Shown here: positions 43,565 to 50,843 of the stretch, one piece after another
Numbering within the stretch: the stretch's first letter is position 1
Layout of the letters: the number at the start of each line of letters is the position of its first letter
DNA from: a bacterium
GTDB taxonomy: Bacteria > Chlamydiota > Chlamydiia > Chlamydiales > SM23-39
Direction: 5' to 3'
NCBI GenBank assembly: GCA_021781995.1
Contig: JAJXVT010000006.1
Coordinates: forward strand, 1-56,141
Length of the DNA stretch: 56,141 nucleotides
The notes under the pieces: generated by a model
Database searches by the model: none
Told to the model about the DNA's origin: nothing
What the model saw: the letters and a program-made list of their open reading frames with translations, nothing else
Position numbers and translations under genes: made by a program

Positions 43565-43921
43565 ATGAAAAAACGAAAAAGCGCTTTGACCTTGTTAGAA
43601 ATTATGATTGTAATTTTTTTAATTACATTAATTACAGGGGCAGTTGGATACAATATGAAAGGATCTCTGGATAAAGGAAAAATTTTTAGATCCAGACAAG
43701 CCAAAGAACAATTGCACGATATGTTGTTGCTACTTTTAGCAGAAGGCACTGATCCTCAAGCTCTTGTGTCTAGGCCACTCGATCATATCCGCCAGTTAAA
43801 TCTCGCCAAGAATCCAGATAAACTCATGGTAGATGGATGGGGCGCTCCTTTTCAGGTGCAATTAACGAGGGATCGTAAGGATTTTACAATTACATCCGTT
43901 AACAGCGCTAAATATGAATAG
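43565..43921 (+). CDS. gspG: Type II secretion major pseudopilin
   Basis: The 118-residue protein has a type IV prepilin signal: basic MKKRKSA then LTLLEIMIVIFLITLITGAV, with cleavage likely after Ala7 and Glu12 at mature position +5. The -1 Ala and +1 Leu differ from the usual Gly-Phe. The globular part ends VDGWGAPFQVQL and ITSVNSAKYE, a GspG-like core with reduced length. Good AGGAG ribosome site. Overlaps the next gene by 8 nt. No prepilin peptidase gene is in the window. Confidence 0.87.
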   Translation: MKKRKSALTLLEIMIVIFLITLITGAVGYNMKGSLDKGKIFRSRQAKEQLHDMLLLLLAEGTDPQALVSRPLDHIRQLNLAKNPDKLMVDGWGAPFQVQLTRDRKDFTITSVNSAKYE

Positions 43922-44372
43922 GCGGCAAGCCTTTACAATATTGGAAATATTGATAGCCGTTACTATTTTAGCTTTTGCAAGTATGGCAATTGGATGGAAA
44001 ACGTATCGTATGATAGAGCGATACCGCTTTCAAAGCGATGTTAAACGAGTACAAAGCGCTTTTCAATATGCTAAAATGTTAGCAATGAATACGCGGGCTG
44101 ATTGGGTGTGGTCTTTAATGAAATACGAAAATGGATGGCAAGCTCTGTTGATCTGCCGCGAAGATCCTGATCGTTTAACCCAATTTAGTACCCCGATGAG
44201 GTTTCAGCCGTATACTTTTTCTTTCGATGGGGAATCTTTGGTATCATTTGCATTTGTTTTTTATTCAACTGGGCATGTTGAACCTCAGGGCATCTTAGAG
44301 TTACAGACCACTTCTACAGAAAAAATGCAGGTTAAATTGAGCGTTCCAACTATGGAACTCTTGTCTAAATAA
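43914..44372 (+). CDS. Second pseudopilin (minor, GspH/I-like)
   Basis: The 152-residue protein has the prepilin signal MNRRQA^FTILEILIAVTILA, with Phe7 at +1 and Glu11 at +5. It then has a short globular domain (TRADWVWSLMKYENGWQALL). It corresponds in position to CT568. It probably caps the pseudopilus. The family assignment beyond pseudopilin is not clear. Confidence 0.78.
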   Translation: MNRRQAFTILEILIAVTILAFASMAIGWKTYRMIERYRFQSDVKRVQSAFQYAKMLAMNTRADWVWSLMKYENGWQALLICREDPDRLTQFSTPMRFQPYTFSFDGESLVSFAFVFYSTGHVEPQGILELQTTSTEKMQVKLSVPTMELLSK

Positions 44373-44410
44373 AGTTATTTTTTTATTCTGATTGCTCATA
44401 CGAGGTAAGA

Positions 44411-47029
44411 ATGGATAAAAAAATTTTAGCAATCATTACATGCCTTTGCTGTTTTTCAGCTTGGTCCACCGAGCTAGCTCAGAACTCAGCGGAACCGTTA
44501 GTAACAATTACATTGAGACCTCGAGAACCCAATTGGCGCCCTGAGGTGTTGCGAATATATCCCAATGGAGCGCCGCAAATCATTGTGTTCTATCAGCCCC
44601 GTCCCAATGGACAGGAAATACCAGTAAAACAAGTATTTTTTCATCCCAATGCGAAAATTCAAAAAGAAATGGATCTTGTTTTAGTAGATGTGGAATCAGC
44701 AGCTGCCAAAGCTTGGGGAGCTACGATGGTTCCCAATGGAACTCAAGTGGAGCTAACTGAAGCCGGTCAAATTGCAAAAGTAGCTTCTTTCAAAGCTGGA
44801 ATTCTCCACGGAGAAGTATGCCATTTTACTCCAGACGGACAAGTTTTATCAATACAGCATTACGTAGAAGGACAACTTCACGGAAAGACAATGATGTATT
44901 ATGACAATGGTGTATTGAAAGAACAAGCTTTATATGTTCATGGTGAACTCGAAGGTGAATGTGTTCGTTATAACGATCAGGGAACTCGCATTGGTTTGAC
45001 GGAATATCGCTCAGGAAAGCCAAATGGTATAGCTTTTGAATGGTCTGAATCCGGTCAGCTATTATCACAACGACGTTTTGTCGAGGGTGAGTTGCATGGA
45101 GATGGTAAATGCGCTGCTTTCATTCGGTACAATGAACAAGGTCAATTGCAAGAAACGTTAGATTTTTGTCATGGACAGGCTGTGGGCTTACATACGTGTT
45201 ATTTTTCGAACGGTCAAGAATCTTACCGGGTACATTATAAAGAAGGAAAAAAAGAAGGTAAAGAATGTTTTTATAATGAGGACGGCATTTTGATCGGTGA
45301 AGGACGTTATTCTCATGGCAATGCGATTGGCCGGCATTGGCGCGAGTTTAAGCAGGGGAATCTCGCATTTTTTGCTGAATATGATGTAAACGGAATATTG
45401 CTTGGGCCAATTGAAGAATATTACGAAGATGGAACAAAATGCCGTGAATATTCGATCGTAAATAATAAATTAGATGGAGCTTTTTTTGAGTGGTATCCAG
45501 GAGGTCAGTTAAAAACTGAACGGTATTATGCATCTGGAGAACTTGATGGAGAGCAAAAAGAGTATTATTCTTCAGGACAAATGAAAGTACGAGCTATTGC
45601 TTCGGCAGGAAAATGGAATGGTCTTTATGAGGAATGGCATGAAAATGGCGTTTTAAGTCGAAAAGCCAATTTTATCAACGGTCAGAAAGAAGGCGGATTT
45701 GCTGAATGGTTTGTGAATGGCAATAGTAAACAAGATGCTTTTTTTCAAGGAGATCAGCCAGATGGCGTGCAAACAGAGTGGTACGAAAATGGACAAATTA
45801 AATTGCGAAGTGAGTTTATGGCGGGGATTAAACAAGGGTGGCATCGCGAATGGAGTTCTGAAGGAACTTTATTAGCTGAAGTTTGCTTTAATCAAGGAGA
45901 TCTGGATGGCACCCTTCGTACTTGGTGGGATAGTGACCATTTGCGGTTAAAACAAAGTTATAAAAATGGTAAAAAAGAAGGTAAACACGAATGGTTTTAT
46001 GCAAATGGTCAGTTAGAGCGCGTGATTCATTTTGCTGACGACATGCCTGATAGCGATCTTTTAGCATGGTATGACGATGGCTCTATTAAGACAAAACAAC
46101 GCTTTGAACATGGGAAACCGGTCGGCGAACATCGCGAATACTACCCTCTTACTGAAGTCAGTCAAAAAGAATCGCAACGATTAGCGCGCGTTGTATCGTA
46201 TGATGACGAAGGACGCTTTCACGGCGAAGAAAAAAATCTTTATCCAAATGGTATGGTTCAAGCGGTAGTCATGCATGAGCATGGTAAGCTCCATGGGTTA
46301 AAACAGCTGTTTGATGAACAGGGAAATTTGCTTGAAGAAGCGCATTATGTATCTGGTAAATTAGAAGGACAATTTTTACAAAAAAATTCTGATGGAAAAG
46401 AGACAGTTTATACTTATGTAAATAACTTAAAACAGGGGCCTTCCACGGTTTTTTATCCGGTTAATGAACAAGGGGAAAAAGTAAAGGCGGCTGATGCATA
46501 TTATGTTGCGGATTATCTCGAAGGTCGAGTCATTGAATACAATCAAAAGGGGCAAAAAATAATCGAATCGACTTTTGTGGGTGGTTTCAAAGAAGGTTTA
46601 GTGCAAGTATATGATGGGTCAGATAATCTAACAGCAATTATCCCGTTTGTAAAAAATCAAAAACACGGATTGATGGTATCTTATTTTCCGAATGGCAGTG
46701 TACATCAAGAAAGTACTTTTGTCGCCGATAAAAAAGAAGGAGAAGAAAAAACTTATTATCTTAATGGAAATTTGGCATCTGTTTCTCAGTATCACAATGA
46801 TCAATTAGATGGATTAGTGCAAAATTGGAATGAATCTGGTGTATTAGTCTTTGAAGCTGAGTATTTTGAGGGCATGAAGCACGGGTTCTTTAGGAAGTTC
46901 TATGAGAATGGGGCCTATCAACTTGTGCAAAATTATGCATATGATTTACTTGATGGTCGCAAATGTAAGTACGATAAAGATGGCAGCATGAGCGTGTCGT
47001 ATTACGAATCCGGCGAACGAGTGCGATAA
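44411..47029 (+). CDS. Large secreted MORN_2/YwqK-repeat protein
   Basis: An 872-residue protein with a signal peptide (ILAIITCLCCFSAWS) and roughly 25 repeats of about 23 residues. The consensus resembles YYENGQLK...Y.NGKKEGE..., for example MYYDNGVLKEQALYVHGELE and EWYENGQIKLRSEFMAGIKQ. These are MORN_2 (YwqK-type) repeats, which form beta-hairpin ladders. The role is unknown; chlamydial and other intracellular bacteria carry such proteins. It follows the pseudopilins with 38 nt between and a good GAGGTAAG site, so it may be a T2S substrate or an envelope scaffold. Codon usage looks like its neighbours. Confidence 0.88.
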   Translation: MDKKILAIITCLCCFSAWSTELAQNSAEPLVTITLRPREPNWRPEVLRIYPNGAPQIIVFYQPRPNGQEIPVKQVFFHPNAKIQKEMDLVLVDVESAAAKAWGATMVPNGTQVELTEAGQIAKVASFKAGILHGEVCHFTPDGQVLSIQHYVEGQLHGKTMMYYDNGVLKEQALYVHGELEGECVRYNDQGTRIGLTEYRSGKPNGIAFEWSESGQLLSQRRFVEGELHGDGKCAAFIRYNEQGQLQETLDFCHGQAVGLHTCYFSNGQESYRVHYKEGKKEGKECFYNEDGILIGEGRYSHGNAIGRHWREFKQGNLAFFAEYDVNGILLGPIEEYYEDGTKCREYSIVNNKLDGAFFEWYPGGQLKTERYYASGELDGEQKEYYSSGQMKVRAIASAGKWNGLYEEWHENGVLSRKANFINGQKEGGFAEWFVNGNSKQDAFFQGDQPDGVQTEWYENGQIKLRSEFMAGIKQGWHREWSSEGTLLAEVCFNQGDLDGTLRTWWDSDHLRLKQSYKNGKKEGKHEWFYANGQLERVIHFADDMPDSDLLAWYDDGSIKTKQRFEHGKPVGEHREYYPLTEVSQKESQRLARVVSYDDEGRFHGEEKNLYPNGMVQAVVMHEHGKLHGLKQLFDEQGNLLEEAHYVSGKLEGQFLQKNSDGKETVYTYVNNLKQGPSTVFYPVNEQGEKVKAADAYYVADYLEGRVIEYNQKGQKIIESTFVGGFKEGLVQVYDGSDNLTAIIPFVKNQKHGLMVSYFPNGSVHQESTFVADKKEGEEKTYYLNGNLASVSQYHNDQLDGLVQNWNESGVLVFEAEYFEGMKHGFFRKFYENGAYQLVQNYAYDLLDGRKCKYDKDGSMSVSYYESGERVR

Positions 47030-47731
47030 ATGATGTCATGTGGGGTAGTAATCGGGGCTGATCACGCGCAAGAGTGGCTATTGCCATGGTGGTGGCGTTG
47101 TTACTCACAGCATAATTCCTATCCGATCTGTTTTATAGATTTTGGCATTTCTGAAGCCGCTCGCCGATGGGTGCAGAAAAGGGGGTGGCTTTTTTTCCCT
47201 CTTGTTCATTCAATTTCACTAAATCCTGTAATGTCACTGGACGCTGCCAGCTGGGGGTGCATTTCGGTCCGAAAAAAATGGTTTCAAAAGCCTTTGGCGT
47301 GTCTTCAGTCTCCTTGGTCATTGTCTTGCTGGTTAGATATCGATTGTGAAATTAGATCTAATATAAGTCCTTTATTTAACTCTCTTTCTCTAGGAAATGA
47401 TTTAGCTTTAGCGAAAGATGTGGTAGAACATTTACGTCCTTATACTATCTTGCTTCCGCCAGAAATAATTTATAATAGCGGAGTGATTTCTTTTCGTCGC
47501 AATGCTCCTATTTTGCATCTTTGGAAATGTGTGTGCGTTGATAATAATCAACATTTTTTGAGTGATCAAGATGCACTATCGTGGTTAATTGAACGTGAAC
47601 AACCGCCATTTATAGAATTACCTATGATCTATAATTGGCATGCCGGCATGAATCCCGGAGCTAATGCCGTCATTGTGCATTATGCAGGAAATTATAAAGA
47701 TAAATTGCAAAAGGAACCGTTAACATTGTAA
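47030..47731 (+). CDS. Small GT-A-fold glycosyltransferase (GT8-like)
   Basis: The 233-residue protein has features of nucleotide-sugar transferases: CFIDFGISEAARRWV, the metal-binding CWLDIDCEIR (Asp103-x-Asp105), IIYNSGVISFRRNAP, LSDQDALSWLIE, and MIYNWHAGMN with IVHYAG. These are the GT8/GT-A C-terminal blocks. There is no signal or membrane segment. The ATG follows the MORN-protein stop directly, so they are co-translated. It may glycosylate the upstream repeat protein or a surface glycan; this is speculative. Confidence 0.72.
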   Translation: MMSCGVVIGADHAQEWLLPWWWRCYSQHNSYPICFIDFGISEAARRWVQKRGWLFFPLVHSISLNPVMSLDAASWGCISVRKKWFQKPLACLQSPWSLSCWLDIDCEIRSNISPLFNSLSLGNDLALAKDVVEHLRPYTILLPPEIIYNSGVISFRRNAPILHLWKCVCVDNNQHFLSDQDALSWLIEREQPPFIELPMIYNWHAGMNPGANAVIVHYAGNYKDKLQKEPLTL

Positions 47732-47754
47732 ATCTCTAAAATACATTTTTTTAT

Positions 47755-48234
47755 AATAGACTTCTTTCAAAACTAAAATTTTAGCATACTTATACGTCTC
47801 CAATCACGGAGGAGCAGTGAAATTTGAGACAGTGAAAGAGCTAGACAACGAAAAATTTCGTCGTCTAGCAGGTGTAAAACGCACAACATTTGAGAAGATG
47901 GTATTAATCTTACAACCGTCCGATAAAAATAAAAAAATTCACGGAGGAAGGAAAAAAATAAATTGAGCATACAAAATATGCTTCTGATGGCTTTGGAGTA
48001 TCTTCGAGAATACAGGACCTGCTTTTATATCAGTCAGATGACTGCTGAGGACAAGGCAAATAATCGACAACTTTCAAGAGAGCTGGTTCTGAATGAAAAC
48101 GTGATCGGAAATGTGAAACGCTTTAAGATCATAGCTGATCGGTATCGCAAGAGGCGGAAAAGGTTTTCGCTTCGCTTCAACCTAATCGCTGAGATTTACA
48201 ACTTGGAGCAGGTTCAATGAGTTTGAGGTCTAAT
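47755..48234 (+). mobile_element. IS5-type insertion sequence remnant
   Basis: A short relic with related ends: AGACTTCTTTCAAA-type at 47758 and the complementary TTTGAGGTCT at 48222-48231. Both are flanked by AAT (47755-47757 and 48232-48234), a possible 3-bp target duplication. The interior encodes N- and C-terminal parts of a DDE transposase with the middle missing. It separates the T2S/glycosyltransferase block from rsmD. Confidence 0.6.
47817..48220 (+). pseudogene. IS5-family transposase, frameshifted and internally deleted
   Basis: A GTG-initiated frame (47817-47966) encodes VKFETVKELDNEKFRRLAGV and ends in a frameshift at a poly-A run. The +1 frame (47963-48220) continues the N-terminal helix-turn-helix part LLMALEYLREYRTCFYISQ. 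It then jumps to the transposase C-terminus (NENVIGNVKRFKIIADRYR, KRFSLRFNLIAEIYNLE). The DDE catalytic middle is absent, so it is inactive. Confidence 0.8.
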
Positions 48235-48235
48235 G

Positions 48236-48525
48236 ATGAGCTTGTTTACAGATAGTATCAACGCAAAGACGCTAGGTAGCGAAGACGCAAAGAAAGTTGA
48301 AAATATATTAGCAGCGTTGATAGTAGACACTGCAGTCAAGGTGCATCGGACATTAGGTGGTCCGGGATTATTAGAGAACAAATTCCCGTGACTTACAAAG
48401 GGTGTACTCTTCGGAATTCCATGCGTCTTGATCTACTTGTAGATAGCAGGGTAATTATCGAGGTAAAGACTGCAGAGCAGCAACAGGCTGTTCGTAAAGC
48501 ACAAGTGTTGACGTATTTGCGTTAA
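48236..48525 (+). pseudogene. GxxExxY family gene, deleted in the middle
   Basis: A first frame (48236-48391) encodes DAKKVENILAALIVDTAVKV then HRTLGGPGLLEN before a stop. A second frame (48376-48525) encodes EQIPVTYKGCTLRNSMRLDL and LLVDSRVIIEVKTAEQQQ, ending LTYLR. Together these are the start and the nuclease-like end of a GxxExxY protein (PD-(D/E)XK-like, unknown role), lacking the central VYE motif. The 5' part carries the AACGCAAAGACG / GAAGACGCAAAG repeat typical of this gene family. Confidence 0.75.
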
Positions 48526-48600
48526 ATCTTCGTAACTACTGAGTTTCGAAAGAGGTTCAATTTATATTCAAATCAATGTATTTTATTGTTTGATAATCCC

Positions 48601-49149
48601 TTAGATGCTTTTCCGATACCAGAGTAGTTGAGCTATTCCATAGCGGCGTTTGTTAATAAGTTCAAATCCCTTCGGAATATGCGCTGTTTTTGATTGATAC
48701 CTTTCTTCGACAAATAAAATACCATTAGAAGAGAGAAGATTTAGTTTTGTCAATTCATCTAATATTACTGCAGTATCTTTTTCATAAGGCGGATCAATAT
48801 AAATGATATCGTATGGGCTTAATAATTTGGGGAGTGCTGTTCTTACTTCGATCGTGAGTACTTGAGCCATTTCTTGCACTTGCAACAATTCTATATTTTG
48901 GCGAATACACGCAGATGCGTGTTTGTCTTTATCAATAAAAGTGGCAAATATAGCTCCTCGGCTAATGGCTTCCAAGCCCATGGCGCCACTACCAGCAAAA
49001 AGATCCAGAAAGCGCGCTCCTTGTATCCATTCTTGACAAATATTGAATACGGCTTCTCTGACCATTGAGGTGGTGGGGCGGGTTTGATCGCCTTGTGGAC
49101 TTTTGAGCAGACGACCTCGAAAAAGACCGCCAACGATTCGAAGACTCAT
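48601..49149 (-). CDS. rsmD: 16S rRNA (guanine966-N2)-methyltransferase
   Basis: The 182-residue SAM-dependent enzyme has the family start MSLRIVGGLFRGRLLKSPQG, substrate block TRPTTSMVREAVFN, SAM motif FLDLFAGSGAMGLEAISRGA and catalytic DIIYIDPPYEK. It modifies G966 in 16S rRNA. Its ATG overlaps the upstream VWA gene's stop by 4 nt, so it is the last gene of a three-gene operon. It is also near CT488 in function. Confidence 0.93.
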   Translation of the reverse strand: MSLRIVGGLFRGRLLKSPQGDQTRPTTSMVREAVFNICQEWIQGARFLDLFAGSGAMGLEAISRGAIFATFIDKDKHASACIRQNIELLQVQEMAQVLTIEVRTALPKLLSPYDIIYIDPPYEKDTAVILDELTKLNLLSSNGILFVEERYQSKTAHIPKGFELINKRRYGIAQLLWYRKSI

Positions 49150-50843
49150 CGGAATGCTGCTTTTAATTCATAAGGTTCAAGAATTGCTTGGGCGTCTGAA
49201 AGATGTTGTGGATTTTCATCTACAGCATATCGTTCATATTTTTCATACGCTTTATGAAGTGCCCATTGCATTTTTAATGAGTGCCCACCTCGTTTTGCAT
49301 GAACAAAAGAGACTTTCTTTTTAATGTTGAGCCATTTATTTTTTAAACGTCCCTGAACAAAAAGGACAAAATCATCGAGAGTTTGTGTCTTGCCTAAAAT
49401 AATATAAGGTTGGTCGCGAAATAAGTGAGGGGCAATCTCTGTCTTTGGATATAGCTCGATATGATTTTCCGTAACGGTAGGCACTGCTGTTATACTGATG
49501 TTTTTCGCAATCGGCATTCCAATATTTCGAATGAGTTTGAGTAGTTTTCTCTTTAATCCTCGATTTGTAGAAGAAGAGGTGAGTGAACCTTTATTAAACA
49601 TAGATAAAGCGTCCAAGGTCGCTTGGTGGCGATCATCATCCATGGAGACTGTATACAACGATACTTTGCCTTGATTTTGTACGGTCCAATAATTGAGCAG
49701 CGAACGTTGAACATTTTTTTTCGCTAAACTCTCGCCATCAGTAATTAGAATAACGGAATGCAAATCTTCATCGCGAACTGAGCTGGGCATGGTTTGCAAT
49801 AAAGGAGAATAGAGATCTGCAAACGAAAAAAAACTGCCAAGTTGTATGTTGTTTAAAAATTGATCGGCTAGTTCGATATTTTGAGTGCAAATTGGCATAT
49901 TCTGTTGGAACAGTTTTTCCTGTTTATTATCAAAGACGATGATGTTGAAGTTGTCATTTGCCGAAAGCTCATCTAAGGATTTTAGTACAGATTGTTTTGT
50001 TGCTTGAAGACGCTCTTTTTGAACAGAATTTGAGCGGTCGATTAAAAAGGTGATGTGTTGCTGTAGCGCAGGTAATTGTAGATCTGCTCTCGGAATAAGA
50101 GTAAGGGCAAAAATATATCCTTCCTCATCTTCTTTAGGTAAAAAGACCAGTTCAGATTCAAATGAATCTGATAAATTTGCAGTGTCTAGATCTTCTAATG
50201 TGGGCAGTTGGGGGAGAGATGGCGACTTTATATTGAGCGTTGTGGAATTGAATGCCTTGATTGATTCGATGGGGTGGATGGCCTTGGAAATGGTCGTGGT
50301 CGCAGCAGAGGACAGAACGGTAGGATTTAAAGGAAGTTGCGATAATAACAGATGGTCGAAAGATTCTTTGAGCGGGGTGTAAGTTTTCGATGCGCATTCA
50401 AATTTTAGAGGAGGAAGAATGAGGTCAGTGGGCAGGTCGGTAAAAAGAGAGGTAGGGGGCAAGGGAGGCAGTGACAGAGCGTTAGTAGGTAAATGTACTG
50501 AAAGAAGTAATGATTCAGTAGATAGTTCTTGGATTTCTACAGTTTCAAAGTGAGTGTCGATTGTGGGATGTGGTTGAGTTAAAGTTAAATATTGAGGCTC
50601 TGGTTTTGGTTGAAAGATAGGGGGGGGCGTCGTAGAAATATTGTGTGGGGAGAAAGCTTGTTCTAATATTTCGTTTTCGGACAATTTTTCGAGCCATATA
50701 GCTTCATGGTTTAAATGGGGTGCCATCGGATTGTGAAACCATAAAGAAGGGTGCTGCATCAGTACAAGAAAAGCCGCATGAATAACTAATGAGGCGGTAA
50801 TACATCCGGTAAGAAGGGTCTGGTGCTTTATTTGTTGGTTCAT
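49146..50843 (-). CDS. Membrane-anchored von Willebrand factor A domain protein
   Basis: The 565-residue protein has an N-terminal membrane anchor (LLTGCITASLVIHAAFLVLM) reminiscent of TonB-type energy-coupling proteins. A proline-rich extended region (about 65-200) follows, then a VWA domain beginning HITFLIDRSNSVQKERL. The MIDAS is intact: Asp269-x-Ser271-x-Ser273, plus ITDGES. The C-terminal region is alpha/beta. VWA domains bind partners through a metal ion. It is encoded between a TPR protein and rsmD with 4-nt overlaps, suggesting a protein-interaction role in the envelope. The function is not known. Confidence 0.8.
   Translation of the reverse strand: MNQQIKHQTLLTGCITASLVIHAAFLVLMQHPSLWFHNPMAPHLNHEAIWLEKLSENEILEQAFSPHNISTTPPPIFQPKPEPQYLTLTQPHPTIDTHFETVEIQELSTESLLLSVHLPTNALSLPPLPPTSLFTDLPTDLILPPLKFECASKTYTPLKESFDHLLLSQLPLNPTVLSSAATTTISKAIHPIESIKAFNSTTLNIKSPSLPQLPTLEDLDTANLSDSFESELVFLPKEDEEGYIFALTLIPRADLQLPALQQHITFLIDRSNSVQKERLQATKQSVLKSLDELSANDNFNIIVFDNKQEKLFQQNMPICTQNIELADQFLNNIQLGSFFSFADLYSPLLQTMPSSVRDEDLHSVILITDGESLAKKNVQRSLLNYWTVQNQGKVSLYTVSMDDDRHQATLDALSMFNKGSLTSSSTNRGLKRKLLKLIRNIGMPIAKNISITAVPTVTENHIELYPKTEIAPHLFRDQPYIILGKTQTLDDFVLFVQGRLKNKWLNIKKKVSFVHAKRGGHSLKMQWALHKAYEKYERYAVDENPQHLSDAQAILEPYELKAAFR

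Noticed and set aside
47773-47970. 65-residue minus-strand frame
   Set aside because: Antisense of the transposase remnant, which matches a known family on the plus strand.
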